A DNA stretch of 64,000 bases, taken from contig JAKLDN010000003.1 of the NCBI GenBank assembly GCA_022703505.1, positions 1 to 64,000 on the forward strand. The letters are read 5' to 3'. A program made the translations under genes and the position numbers. How positions within the stretch are numbered: position 1 is the stretch's first letter; every line of letters begins with the position of its first letter. This stretch comes from Spirochaetota bacterium (GTDB taxonomy: Bacteria; Spirochaetota; Spirochaetia; Treponematales; UBA12059). The notes beneath the pieces were generated by a model. It was not told the DNA's origin. It worked only from the letters and a program-made list of their open reading frames with translations, and ran no database searches. Positions 14,659-23,786 of the stretch are shown in pieces.

Positions 14659-17519
14659 AGGAGCTTGTACCTGCGGGCCGCCTCCACCAGTCGGCGGTTC
14701 CAGAGGTTCCGTTCCAGGAAATCCGAACCCGCGGCCGCGTCCTCGATCCGTCCGGCCCGCTCCTGCAGGTACTTGAAAGCCCGGGACAGCACGGTAGCCT
14801 TGTCCAGGGGCGGTTCCGCGAGCCGCTCCAGGAGCAGGAAGCAGAAAAAGAGGTAGGTGGAGAAGGCGGGGTGTTCGGCCGAGAGCTTGTCCTCCCGGGT
14901 CATGCGGTACACCTGGACGGCCCAGGCCCCCTCCCGGCGTTCCAAGCCCCGGGCGAAACACGCGTAGGCGGCCCGGAGATCCGCGTCGAAGGGGCGGAGC
15001 GCGGAGGCGCCGAAAGCCCTGCGCTCGATGCCGCGGTATCCGGAATCCCAGAAGAGCCTCTCCGCGGGATCGAAGGTACCGTGCTCCCAGGGGGGAAGGG
15101 CCTCCAGGATCTCCGCGGCCCCGCCGGGGTTTCCCCGGAGGAGTTCGAGTTCCGCCCGGAAGAATTCCGCCTCCCCGTCCCCCTCGTGGCGGGAGAGCAG
15201 GGTCCGGGCCTCCTCGTGGCTCCCGGCGTAGGCCAGGGCCCGGGCGTCCCAGATGTCCGCGCGACGTCCGGCCTCGTCGAATCCGTAGGCCCGGGCGATC
15301 GCGCGCACCCCCTCGAAACCGACCCGGGCTTCCTCGTAGCGGCCGAGCTCCAGATGGATCCGGGCGCGCAGGAAGACGCTGGCCGCCTCCCAGTCCCGGC
15401 GGAAGACGGCCTGGGAGGCCGCCTCGGCCTGGTTCGTCAGCTTGAGGGCCTTGTCGAGCCGTCCGGAGGCGAACAGGGCGACGGCCGTGAACCACCGGCA
15501 GAGGAGCCGCTCGTATTCGTCCCGGGCCGCCCCGGAGATATCATGGGCGTTCTCGAAATACTCGATCGACTCCTCCGGCCGCTCCCGCGCGAGGGCGCAG
15601 AGCCCCAGGAGGCGATGACAGCGGGCTTCCAGCTTGGGCTCCGGTCCACCCCGGGCGGAGAGCAGGGCTTCCTTCGCCTGCTTCGCCGCCTCCGGGAACT
15701 CCCTCCGGGCCAGGGAGAGCTCCGCCCGGAATAGGAAGGGGAGGCCCGGGGGAAGGGTCGAGCGGCTGTCCGTCTCCTCCAGTTCCGCCAGCCGGGCTGA
15801 CGCCCGGGCCTCGTCGCCGGAGACCAGGCAGGCCGCGAGCTCCCGGAGCTTCCGCAGGGCGGGGGGGATGTCCTTGTAGGCCTGCCGGGACTGATCCTGG
15901 GGGTCCTCCAGGGCGTCCGACAGCACGCAGTCGATCTCGAATCGCTGCCGGTCCTCTCCGGAAAACGCCTTCGTGGCCGACAGGAGGCCGAGGGAGGGGT
16001 AGGCCTCCCGATTCCTGTAAAGCCCGGTCAGGTACTCCGCCAGGGAAGCTTCGATCCGTTGGGCGTCCGTCCCCACGAAGGCGGAAAGCCTGCGGTTCGA
16101 CATCCTCGAGGCATTCCGGGGACCGGGACCCGAGAGGTAGCCGGTCCTGCCCAGGAGATCCAGGACGATCTGACGGGCCTTGGCTCGGAGCCCCAGGCTT
16201 TCCAGGAAGTCGTGGAACCTGGGGGTGTCCAGGACATTTTCGCAGAGACTGGCGGCGTACAGCGCCGCCGCCGCCTCCCGAGGCATGAGGCCCAGGATGG
16301 CCTCGGAGGGGGGCGGACCGGACGCGTGCTCGAGTTCGAGGAGGGCGCAGCGGTACAGGAGGGGCAGGTCGCCCCGGGCCCGGGAGAACAGGGACTTTCG
16401 GGTCTCCTCGGGGGCCTCCGGCAGGACCTCGGAAAGCTTGCCCGAGTATTCCTCGAAATCCGGGGGGGGCAGGTCCCATTCCAGGATCCCGTATTCGGGC
16501 CACGACTGGGGACAGTTCCGGGCGGTGGTCGCCACGATGCGTATGTCCGAGGACAGGAGCAGCTCCCCCAGGAGATCCAGGCTTTCCGGAGAGAACCGAT
16601 GGAGGTTCTCGCAGACCAGGATGGGCGGCAGACCGGCCCGGGACATGCCCCGGGCGTAGGCCCGCAGGACCAGGCCCATGAACAGGCGGTAGCCCGTCTC
16701 CATGGCCGGGGCCAGTACGGCCCGGAAGGGGCCGGCGAAAACGTACCGGTAGGCCGGCAGAAGGCGCTCGTAAAGCTGACCTTCGACGGAGCCGAGGTGA
16801 ACCCGGGCCTCGGCCAGGAAATCCCCGGTGATCCCGCAGGCCAGGGGATCGAAGGGCCGGGGGTTGACTGTCCCGCCCCGGAGGGTCAGGAATCGGTCGG
16901 GCGGGTAGCCCAGGGCCTCCAGGGCCCCGGCTACGGTCGCTTCCTTCCCGGTACCCGCGGCGCCCCTCAGGATCAGCACGTTCTTCTCGCCCCCGACCAC
17001 CAGTTCGCCGATCAGCTCGGATATGTTGGCCGCGGCCTTCTCCCGGCGGTAGAATTCCTGGGCGGTCCGGACGAGCCCGTCCAGCCGGTAGGAAGGTCCC
17101 AGGACCCGGGCCAGGCCGGAGCCCGCGGATTCCAGGTTCAGGTATCCCCGGGTTTCCCGGTCCGCCGCGGGACCCAGCCAGGCATCCTCGGGCCGGTCGG
17201 CCTCCGCCCAGGCTCGGTCCATCTCGGCCCTCAGGGTCTCCTCGTCCGGCCCCTCGTGCAGGGCCGCGAAGAAATCCATGGTGCCCTCGAAGCGGCTCCG
17301 GAGCAGGTCCCGGAAGGCAAGGAGGGCTTCGATCGCCTGGAGCCGCCAGAAGATGGAGCTCGAATCGAAGACCGCCACGAAGGGGTGTTCCCGGCCGGAA
17401 GGGCGGGCCCCGTAGTCCGCGGCGATCCGCTCCATCCGGGTCTGCAGGTCCGCAGCCCCCGGGGGGTCCATGCGCCGATGCTGCCCGTGGTAGTCGATGC
17501 GTACGTACAAGGCGATCAT
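14655..17519 (-). CDS. AAA/STAND-type ATPase with TPR-rich C-terminal half
   Basis: 954 residues, not assigned to a named family. An N-terminal domain (about 1-140) of unknown type begins IALYVRIDYHGQHRR and contains VAVFDSSSIFWRLQAIEALL; it could be a degenerate signalling domain. Then an ATPase domain with P-loop RGAAGTGKEAT and Walker B ILVCEN (residues about 180-420). The remainder is helical with TPR-like repeats (for example LGLCALARERPEESIEYFENA). Such proteins often act as signal-responsive scaffolds. ATG 17519 is preceded by GGGAGGG; the ORF could extend upstream but the extra codons are unsupported. Divergent from the HATPase gene. Confidence 0.7.
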   Translation of the reverse strand: MIALYVRIDYHGQHRRMDPPGAADLQTRMERIAADYGARPSGREHPFVAVFDSSSIFWRLQAIEALLAFRDLLRSRFEGTMDFFAALHEGPDEETLRAEMDRAWAEADRPEDAWLGPAADRETRGYLNLESAGSGLARVLGPSYRLDGLVRTAQEFYRREKAAANISELIGELVVGGEKNVLILRGAAGTGKEATVAGALEALGYPPDRFLTLRGGTVNPRPFDPLACGITGDFLAEARVHLGSVEGQLYERLLPAYRYVFAGPFRAVLAPAMETGYRLFMGLVLRAYARGMSRAGLPPILVCENLHRFSPESLDLLGELLLSSDIRIVATTARNCPQSWPEYGILEWDLPPPDFEEYSGKLSEVLPEAPEETRKSLFSRARGDLPLLYRCALLELEHASGPPPSEAILGLMPREAAAALYAASLCENVLDTPRFHDFLESLGLRAKARQIVLDLLGRTGYLSGPGPRNASRMSNRRLSAFVGTDAQRIEASLAEYLTGLYRNREAYPSLGLLSATKAFSGEDRQRFEIDCVLSDALEDPQDQSRQAYKDIPPALRKLRELAACLVSGDEARASARLAELEETDSRSTLPPGLPFLFRAELSLARREFPEAAKQAKEALLSARGGPEPKLEARCHRLLGLCALARERPEESIEYFENAHDISGAARDEYERLLCRWFTAVALFASGRLDKALKLTNQAEAASQAVFRRDWEAASVFLRARIHLELGRYEEARVGFEGVRAIARAYGFDEAGRRADIWDARALAYAGSHEEARTLLSRHEGDGEAEFFRAELELLRGNPGGAAEILEALPPWEHGTFDPAERLFWDSGYRGIERRAFGASALRPFDADLRAAYACFARGLERREGAWAVQVYRMTREDKLSAEHPAFSTYLFFCFLLLERLAEPPLDKATVLSRAFKYLQERAGRIEDAAAGSDFLERNLWNRRLVEAARRYKLL

Positions 17520-17536
17520 GCCCGGCCCTCCCGGCA

Positions 17537-17608
17537 GGAGTATACTCCATATTGATCCTGCGCGCACCGAGCGCGGTGCTTGCCCCTCGGGCTCCTATCC
17601 GATATCTT
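17537..17608. promoter_or_regulatory. Divergent regulatory region with a perfect 12-bp palindrome
   Basis: GGAGTATACTCC (17537-17548) is a perfect palindrome 18 bases upstream of the minus-strand ATG; it contains TATACT on both strands. Next is a 6-bp hairpin (17564-17569 with 17574-17579). For the plus strand, TTGCCC (17580-17585) and TATCTT (17603-17608) have 17-bp spacing and could drive the HATPase gene. The palindrome could be a regulator site; no factor is identifiable. Confidence 0.45.
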
Positions 17609-17675
17609 AATATTGTATCCAAAAAGTAGTACAGGAAAGCCCGGACCCCGGTCGGGGATCCCGGCGCGGTATGCC

Positions 17676-18251
17676 ATGACGCCGTATCTGGAATTCAGGG
17701 AAACGAAGAGCCTCGATCTGACGTTCCGGTTCTGTCCAGGCCAGGAGTTTCGCCAGGTGGTCGATGCCGTTCGGTCGGTCAAACTCCCGCCTCTCCCGCT
17801 CAACGAGGAGTTGGCTGCCTTCTCGGTGCTCGAGTTGCTCTCCAATTCGATCCGGGCTCACCGGGAGCGGGGCGTCCGGGAGGACGTGGAACTCCGGTAT
17901 TCGATCTCCGACAACCGCCTGAAGATAGAGATCCTGGACTCCGGCCGGGGCTTCGACCCGGGCCGCCTCCCGTACCGGTTGGACAGCCCCCCGGACTCGA
18001 TCGACCCCCGGTCGGAGACCTTCACGGAGTACCGCCTGAAGTACGGGAACGGTCGCTTCGGGATGGGCCTGCTGGCGGCACGGAAGACCTTCCCCGCCTT
18101 TTCCCTGACCTTCGTCGATCGGGACTTGAGTCCCTGTCCCTGGTACTCCGGGATGGTCCGGGGTACCCGGATCGTGCTGTCCGCCCCCCTGGCCTCGGAA
18201 GCCTGGGCGGAGGATCTGGAGGAACTGCCCCCTGCGGAGGTGGAGGAATGA
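17676..18251 (+). CDS. Histidine-kinase-like ATP-binding (HATPase) protein
   Basis: 191 residues from ATG 17676 (MTPYLEFRE). It has the GHKL ATP-binding motifs: N box VLELLSNSIRAH, G1 LDSGRGFDPG and a glycine-rich GRFGMGLLAARK, but no dimerisation or phospho-acceptor domain. Such stand-alone domains act as anti-sigma or serine kinases, or as output modules of signalling proteins. Upstream in-frame codons exist, so the exact start is uncertain. It overlaps the following PilZ gene by four bases (ATGA), so both are co-translated. Confidence 0.75.
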   Translation: MTPYLEFRETKSLDLTFRFCPGQEFRQVVDAVRSVKLPPLPLNEELAAFSVLELLSNSIRAHRERGVREDVELRYSISDNRLKIEILDSGRGFDPGRLPYRLDSPPDSIDPRSETFTEYRLKYGNGRFGMGLLAARKTFPAFSLTFVDRDLSPCPWYSGMVRGTRIVLSAPLASEAWAEDLEELPPAEVEE

Positions 18252-18586
18252 GCCGGGAACGCCGCGGGACGGACCGGAACCGGGGCTTCGCCCGGGCCGG
18301 TCTGGTGCCGTCCTTGTACGGGTACGTGGCGGACGTCTCGGCTCGGGGCTTCCGAGCCGTTTTCCGGGAGGACCCCCGCCTTTCCAAGGGGGCGCCCGTC
18401 GTGCCGGTCCTCTCCTTCTCCGAGATCGACGTGGAACCCTTCCCCCTGCCCTCGGAGGTCCGCTGGATCCGGGAAAAGGAGGGAGCCTGGGAGGTCGGGT
18501 TCTCGGTGCGGCTACCCATGCCCGCGGGTCCCGCGGAGAGGGATTTTTTCCGGATCCACGAATACTACCGGGACTCCGCCCGGTAG
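18248..18586 (+). CDS. Small PilZ-like c-di-GMP-binding protein
   Basis: 112 residues. The PilZ signature is present: RxxxR (Arg6 and Arg10) followed by DVSARG (29-34, D/NxSxxG), the two sites that bind cyclic di-GMP. The remaining beta-rich segment (VPVLSFSEIDV, GFSVRLP) fits a single PilZ barrel. It probably senses c-di-GMP for the adjacent HATPase protein, whose gene it overlaps by four bases. No experimental link is implied. Confidence 0.6.
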   Translation: MSRERRGTDRNRGFARAGLVPSLYGYVADVSARGFRAVFREDPRLSKGAPVVPVLSFSEIDVEPFPLPSEVRWIREKEGAWEVGFSVRLPMPAGPAERDFFRIHEYYRDSAR

Positions 18587-18661
18587 GCGGCCGTCCTTCG
18601 AAACCCCTCAAACCGCGCGGAACCGGCACCGACAACTATGGTAGAACGGTCCTGATTTGGC

Positions 18662-18690
18662 TTGACCCCCATCTTCCCGGGTGATAGACT
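18662..18690 (+). promoter_or_regulatory. Promoter of the RsbU-like phosphatase gene
   Basis: TTGACC (18662-18667) and TAGACT (18685-18690) with 17-bp spacing. The predicted start at about 18697 gives a leader of about 65 nt with CGAGGG as ribosome-binding site. Confidence 0.55.
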
Positions 18691-18762
18691 TTTTTGGACT
18701 TTTCATCGGGCGATCCCCCGGATCCGTCCCGGAGTCCGCCGAGTGATTTCCGAGGGTTCGCA

Positions 18763-20697
18763 ATGAGCATTCCGTCGATCGAGCAGATTCTCGAGTCCCC
18801 GCTGCCCATCAAGCTCATCGTGATGCTCGGGATGAGCCTCGTGTTCCTGTACGTGCGCAAGCGCGATACGGAAGGGTTCACCTCGGGGTATTTCTACCTC
18901 TTCGCACTCCAGGCGGTCCGGGACCTGATGTTCGCGGTATTCCCGGTCCCCCAGATCTACCTCGTTTCCGACCTCTTCGTGTTCGCGGCCCTGACCTACC
19001 TGGCCGCTGCCTCCCTGGGAGTCCGGGCCCTGGCCGCGGGGGTTTCCGTGGTGAACCTCGCGGCCGCGATCCTCTGCCTCGTCGACTATTCCATGCCCTT
19101 CCTGCCCTCCCTCCCGTTCTCACCCTTCAGCCTGGTCCCGGCCCTGGACGCGGCGGTCCTGGCGATCCTCCTGGCGGTCCGAGGCCGGAGCCTGGATCGG
19201 GCCTTGATGAACGCCGGGACCGTCGCCGCGGGCTTCGGCGCGGCCTACGCCGCCGCGGCCTTCTTCCTGGGATACGAGCACAGCCTGCTGCACAAGCTGG
19301 CGGTGCCCCTCTTCTATTTCTGGCCCCTCGGTACGGCGTTCTACCAGCTGGAGACCCATGAAGGACAGCTCGTCCGCGCCCTGGAGTACTACGAGGGGGC
19401 GGTGGATTCCATCTACAACCTCTCCGTGGAGACCGGATCCGCCATGCGGAAATCCTTCGCCATCTCGGACATGCTGGACGGCATGGCCCGGGTGGTCGTC
19501 GCGGAAACGGACGCGGACGGGGGAGCGGTCCTGTTGGTGGACGAGTTCGAGGACGTCGTGAGCGTCCGGTCCGTCCAGGGGCGTTTCCCTCCCCCCTTCA
19601 AGCTGCCCGAAGACCTGCCCCGGAAGCAGGAGAGGGTGGACGCCTTCGTCCGGCACGCCCAGTTCAAGCTCGGGGAGACCCTGTTCGGCGAGGCCGCCAA
19701 GACCGGGAAGCCGATCTTCGCACCCCAGGCGGAAGAGGACGGACGGATTTTCACGAACGGCCCGGAGGACTTCCTGCGGATCGGATCCCTGATGGCCGTC
19801 CCCCTCCTCGTGGAGGATACGGTCATCGGCGTCCTGGCCGTGGAGAGGCTTCCGGCCCGGGATCCCTTCACGGAGGGACAGTTCGACCACCTCAAGACAC
19901 TGGCCAACTTCGGGGCCCTGCAGATCAGCAACTTCTTCTCCTTCCAGGAAGCCCGGGAACGGAGCGAGCGCGAACGGGCCGCGAACATCGCCGCGGAGAT
20001 CCAGGGACTAATCGTACCCAAGAAGCTGCCGGACTTCCCCGCCGCGTCCCTGGGGGCCTTCACGGCCCCGGCCATCGGCGTCAGCGGCGACTACTTCGAC
20101 ATCCTGCAGACCCGGAAGGACCGCCTGCTCCTGGCCGTCGGTGACGTGGCGGGCAAGGGGGTCGCCGCGGCCCTGGTCATGGTCATGGTGCGGTCCATCC
20201 TGCACCTCGTGGCGAACACGGACAAGGACGCCTCCACCATGCTATCCTGGATCAACCGGGGAATTACCGGCAAGATCGAGATGGATCATTATGCCACCCT
20301 GGGCCTGGTGGACGTGAACCTCGCGACGGGTGAGGTGGAGTACGCGAACGCGGGACACCAGCCCCTCCTGATCTACCGCGCCCAGGAGGACGGCATAGAG
20401 TCCGTGGAATTGAAGAGCATTCCGATCGGCGTGGAGCGGGGCATGAACTACGCCCGGAAGCCCCTCAAGCTCCGGGCCGGGGACGTCCTGCTCCTGTACA
20501 CCGACGGGGTGGTGGAGGCCATGAACGCCCAGGGCCGACAGTTCGGCCGGAAGAGCCTGGGGTCTTCCCTGCTGCGGTGCCGCGAACTGTCCGCCCGGGA
20601 GACGGCCCTCAAGATCCGATCCGACCTGGCGAACTTCGTGGGGGACACGCGCCAGCACGACGACCAGACCGTGCTCGTCCTGAAGATGAAGCTCTAG
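18763..20697 (+). CDS. RsbU-type PP2C phosphatase with membrane and GAF domains
   Basis: 644 residues from ATG 18763. An N-terminal membrane region of about six segments (residues 15-205), then a GAF domain (about 230-395), a short linker helix and a C-terminal PPM/SpoIIE phosphatase domain with GVSGDYFD (near 440), GDVAGKGVAAALVM (near 460), YTDGVVEA (near 580) and DDQTVLV (near 635), the metal-binding pattern. It is predicted to dephosphorylate the STAS protein encoded next, in response to a signal read by the membrane/GAF part. The ATG is inside a longer open frame; GAGGG supports 18763. Confidence 0.88.
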   Translation: MSIPSIEQILESPLPIKLIVMLGMSLVFLYVRKRDTEGFTSGYFYLFALQAVRDLMFAVFPVPQIYLVSDLFVFAALTYLAAASLGVRALAAGVSVVNLAAAILCLVDYSMPFLPSLPFSPFSLVPALDAAVLAILLAVRGRSLDRALMNAGTVAAGFGAAYAAAAFFLGYEHSLLHKLAVPLFYFWPLGTAFYQLETHEGQLVRALEYYEGAVDSIYNLSVETGSAMRKSFAISDMLDGMARVVVAETDADGGAVLLVDEFEDVVSVRSVQGRFPPPFKLPEDLPRKQERVDAFVRHAQFKLGETLFGEAAKTGKPIFAPQAEEDGRIFTNGPEDFLRIGSLMAVPLLVEDTVIGVLAVERLPARDPFTEGQFDHLKTLANFGALQISNFFSFQEARERSERERAANIAAEIQGLIVPKKLPDFPAASLGAFTAPAIGVSGDYFDILQTRKDRLLLAVGDVAGKGVAAALVMVMVRSILHLVANTDKDASTMLSWINRGITGKIEMDHYATLGLVDVNLATGEVEYANAGHQPLLIYRAQEDGIESVELKSIPIGVERGMNYARKPLKLRAGDVLLLYTDGVVEAMNAQGRQFGRKSLGSSLLRCRELSARETALKIRSDLANFVGDTRQHDDQTVLVLKMKL

Positions 20698-20744
20698 GGG
20701 GCCGAGGAAATGCCCGATCTCTTGCTAAGGAGGGCCTGGGTACC

Positions 20745-21083
20745 ATGGAATTGAAGATCCGCAAGACGGGTACCAACTACATCATCGACGTCAACGGCGA
20801 GATGGACTTGTACAACTCGTACAAGCTCAAGGAGCTGGTGATGAAGATGCTGGAGAAGAAGGTTGAGCGTTTCATCATCAACCTGGAGAACGTCGACTAC
20901 ATCGATTCCAGCGGGATCGGCGCCCTCATCTATATCTGCTCCACCATCAAGAAGCAGGGCGACAAGCTGGCGATCACGAACATCCACGGTTCGGTGAAGA
21001 AGGTCATCGAACTCACCAAGCTCATGGGTTATTTCCCCATCATGAACAGCATCGAGGAAGCCATCCTCCGGATGGAGGAATGA
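20745..21083 (+). CDS. STAS-domain anti-anti-sigma factor (RsbV-like)
   Basis: 112 residues. The phosphorylated serine motif DSSGIGAL (54-61, Ser55/Ser56) is the hallmark of RsbV/SpoIIAA antagonists, which sequester an anti-sigma kinase when unphosphorylated. Start ATG 20745 has AAGGAGGG. It lies 47 bases after the phosphatase gene and four before the kinase-like gene, so the three form a partner-switching module. Confidence 0.9.
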   Translation: MELKIRKTGTNYIIDVNGEMDLYNSYKLKELVMKMLEKKVERFIINLENVDYIDSSGIGALIYICSTIKKQGDKLAITNIHGSVKKVIELTKLMGYFPIMNSIEEAILRMEE

Positions 21084-21086
21084 TCC

Positions 21087-21674
21087 ATGGATTCCGCGGA
21101 CACCACCTACCTCTCGGGCATCCATGAGATCCGGGTCGACGAGAACAGCCCCCTGTTCGAGAAGACCAACATGCTGTACAAGGAATTTCCGTCCGACTAC
21201 CGGCAGATCCGGTATTTCACCCTCCTGATCGTCCAGTCGGCCCCCCTGGAGATCAAGGAGATCAACCTGCTGGAGCAGCAGATCTCCGAGATCATCAAGA
21301 ACGCCGTCAAGCACGGGAACAAGTGCGCCCCGGAGAAAAAGGTCCGGGTCTGGTACGAGTTCGACGCCTCCCACGCCCACCTGATCGTCCAGGACGAGGG
21401 GGAGGGCTTCAAGGACCTGGAGACCTGGAACGACTTCAACCGCCGCAGGCTGGAGAAACTGGCGGCCCAGGACTTCGAGGGGCTCGCGGATTTCGTCTCC
21501 TTCCGGACCGACGACTCCGACGACAACGACGGCGGCAACGCCCTGTTCGCGGCCCTGGAGTACTGGAACGGCGGATTCGTCTACAATACCCGGCGGAACG
21601 CCGTGGCCATGCTCAAGACCTACCCCCAGCGCCACCTGGGAGTGATCCTCGAGGATCGGCCCGGCCAAGGTTGA
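21087..21674 (+). CDS. RsbW-like serine kinase / anti-sigma ATPase
   Basis: 195 residues of the GHKL ATPase type: N box EQQISEIIKNAVKHGN (Asn72) and G1 DEGEGF, the pattern of RsbW/SpoIIAB. It has a longer N-terminus than classical RsbW and lacks a clear extended lid sequence, so it may be a divergent member. It presumably phosphorylates the STAS protein and binds a target not encoded here; no sigma factor gene is next to it. It ends 51 bases before the convergent PilZ-type gene. Confidence 0.8.
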   Translation: MDSADTTYLSGIHEIRVDENSPLFEKTNMLYKEFPSDYRQIRYFTLLIVQSAPLEIKEINLLEQQISEIIKNAVKHGNKCAPEKKVRVWYEFDASHAHLIVQDEGEGFKDLETWNDFNRRRLEKLAAQDFEGLADFVSFRTDDSDDNDGGNALFAALEYWNGGFVYNTRRNAVAMLKTYPQRHLGVILEDRPGQG

Positions 21675-21725
21675 CGCTCCCGGGGAATCGTCCCGGGAAG
21701 CCGGTCCACGTCTCGCAAAAGTCTG

Positions 21726-22973
21726 CTAGAGCAGTCCCCTCATGGGAAGCCCCTCGATGCTGGTCGCGTCGTCGTCCGTGAAGGGTCGGCCGTATAGGTA
21801 CTCGAACAGGAAGCGGAAGTCCTCCGGGGCGATGTGGGTGAACGCCACCCCGTAGAAGGCCCCCTGCTCGTCCAGGAAACGCCGACGCACCACCCCGCCC
21901 GCGGAGAGGCTTCGCTTGCCCGTGGACAGGGCCACGACGATCTCGGAGCCCTCCAGAAGGGCCCTCTGCAGGGATTCGTCGGGGCTGCTGAACAGGATGC
22001 CCCCGGCGGACAGGTCGATGGTCTCCGTGGGGATCCCGGAGCCCCGGCGCGGGGCGTTGCGGAAGTACCCGTTGATCTTCAGGGACCAGGCCAGGACCTT
22101 GGCGAACTGGGCGAAGGTGTCCAAGACCCCCAGGTCGAAGGGGGCCTTGCCGGGCTGGCGGTTCAGGATGTGCACGAAGCCCACCACGTATTCCTGGAAG
22201 AGGACGGGGATCTTCAGCTCCGAAAGCACCCCCTCCACCCGTTTGGCGCGCTCGAACCGGGCCAGCTCGTCCTCCCGGTAGCTCGGCTCCACGCCCCGTT
22301 CCTCGAAGAGGGCCAGGAAGTCGTCCCGGGTCAGGATCCGCTGGGAAGCGTAGGGATCCACCACGGGGACCCCTCCGATCGCGGTGGGCAGGTAGTAGAT
22401 GCGGCCGTGCCGGGTCAGGAGCTCCTCCTCGATCCCCTCGGGTCCCCGGGACTTGAACATGACCACGGCCCGGTCGGAAGCGATCTTGGCGGCCTTGCGG
22501 TAGAACTCCTGCATGAGCTTCCGGATGTCCCGGGGCTCGAACTCCGGGTCCGCCTGGGGCTCCTCCACGGGGTCGAAGGCCCGGGAGGAGGGGAAGGGGA
22601 GCTCGTACCGCTCGCCCTTGAAGGAGAAGGAGACCGAGAGCCCCGCGGGAGGGGTCATGCGGGGATAGCGCCGGCTCAGGTTCTTCCAGACCGTGTCGGG
22701 CATCTCCGTGACCAGCCGGGCCTCCCCGGCCTCCTTGACGCGGGCCCGGAAAGCGACGGTCTGGCCCCGGACCAGGAAGGTGAAATCCAGGATGGAGCCC
22801 TTGACCAGGGCGTGGAGGGGCGCGGAGTGCCGGAAGACGAGGAATTTATCCCGCACCTCCGCGATCCGGACGCTCCACTCGGCCCCTCCCGCGGACAGGA
22901 AGATTTCCTGGTTTTCGTCCCCCGCGGCCCGGAGCAGGAATTCCCGTTCGACGCGCTTGACCGGCACCGCCAT
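21726..22973 (-). CDS. PilZ/YcgR-like protein of the DUF1577 type
   Basis: 415 residues. An N-terminal YcgR-like flagellar-brake barrel (about 20-110, FLVFRHSAPLHALV and FRARV), a SRRYPRM basic motif, a long helical and GAF-like middle part (about 140-305) and a C-terminal segment with TIDLSAGGILFS (D/NxSxxG). The two half-motifs are widely separated in sequence, as in spirochaete PilZ proteins that bind c-di-GMP. GGTGAGG precedes ATG 22973. It follows a lipoprotein gene by six bases, so both share a transcript. Confidence 0.6.
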   Translation of the reverse strand: MAVPVKRVEREFLLRAAGDENQEIFLSAGGAEWSVRIAEVRDKFLVFRHSAPLHALVKGSILDFTFLVRGQTVAFRARVKEAGEARLVTEMPDTVWKNLSRRYPRMTPPAGLSVSFSFKGERYELPFPSSRAFDPVEEPQADPEFEPRDIRKLMQEFYRKAAKIASDRAVVMFKSRGPEGIEEELLTRHGRIYYLPTAIGGVPVVDPYASQRILTRDDFLALFEERGVEPSYREDELARFERAKRVEGVLSELKIPVLFQEYVVGFVHILNRQPGKAPFDLGVLDTFAQFAKVLAWSLKINGYFRNAPRRGSGIPTETIDLSAGGILFSSPDESLQRALLEGSEIVVALSTGKRSLSAGGVVRRRFLDEQGAFYGVAFTHIAPEDFRFLFEYLYGRPFTDDDATSIEGLPMRGLL

Positions 22974-22979
22974 GCTGCC

Positions 22980-23684
22980 TCACCTTCCCGTGGGTTTCAC
23001 GGTCCGTATCGTCGGATCGAAGGCGCCCGGACTCTGTCCGGACGCCGCGGATTCCGGTTCCCGATTCAGGATTACCAGGTCCAGGCCCCAGCCCGGCCCC
23101 GGCGTTTCCGCGGCGAACACCTCACCGAAGATTCCTCCCGTCCCTGTCGAAAGGAGGATCGGGAAGATCCAGCCGCCTTCGGGCCGCGGAATCCCGCGCC
23201 CGAGCCTCCAGCCCAGGGGCCGGGAATCCGGTTCCAGCAGGTCCCCGACCATGAATTCTATCACATCCCGGGCATCCGGAACGGCTCCGTCCACCCGTCC
23301 TGCCAGGATGCCCTCCAGGAATTTCCGTGCCGCCGCGGCGGCTTCGGCCCGCGGTCCCGGATCGGAGCCGGACAGGTCTTCCAGGGGGCCCAGGGTGAAG
23401 TGCGACGGAAGGAGGCGTTCCAGGGGGCGGGATCCGATCAGGCGGTCCGGGGCGGCCGCCCTCAGGGCTTCCGTCCCGGGGACCGCGGGGACCGGGCGGG
23501 GACCGGGAACCCCGGGCGGGGAGGGACGTTCCGGGCTCCGGGGCTCCGGGGCGGCCGAGGCTGGCTCCACCGCGGGAACCCCGGGAGGTCCGGGTGGAGG
23601 GGTGCCCGCGGGGGAACGGGTGCAGGCGGCCAGGGCGATCGCGAGCACGGCCAGGCCGAGGCCGGCGTTGCGCGGAGGAATCAC
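22980..23684 (-). CDS. Predicted lipoprotein of unknown function
   Basis: 234 residues from GTG 23684. N-terminus MIPPRNAGLGLAVLAIALAAC is a lipoprotein signal with the lipidated cysteine at position 21. A Pro/Gly/Ala-rich linker (about 25-70) is followed by a compact domain (about 75-225, GRVDGAVPDARDVIEFMVGDL). No homologue recognised. Start GTG has no Shine-Dalgarno; a promoter 8 bases upstream suggests a leaderless transcript that continues into the PilZ-type gene. Confidence 0.65.
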   Translation of the reverse strand: MIPPRNAGLGLAVLAIALAACTRSPAGTPPPGPPGVPAVEPASAAPEPRSPERPSPPGVPGPRPVPAVPGTEALRAAAPDRLIGSRPLERLLPSHFTLGPLEDLSGSDPGPRAEAAAAARKFLEGILAGRVDGAVPDARDVIEFMVGDLLEPDSRPLGWRLGRGIPRPEGGWIFPILLSTGTGGIFGEVFAAETPGPGWGLDLVILNREPESAASGQSPGAFDPTIRTVKPTGR

Positions 23685-23692
23685 GATACCGT

Positions 23693-23722
23693 AGTATGGA
23701 GGCAGGGGGCGGGCGGGGTCAA
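23693..23722 (-). promoter_or_regulatory. Promoter giving a predicted leaderless lipoprotein-PilZ transcript
   Basis: Minus strand TTGACC (23722-23717) and CATACT (23698-23693) are 18 bp apart, 5/6 and 4/6 matches. Eight bases separate the -10 element from the GTG at 23684. Confidence 0.5.
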
Positions 23723-23786
23723 TGGAATCGGGCGGATTCGGCTTCCGGATCGATCGCGGAGTGTTCTCGGGCCCGGGGGAAGACCG

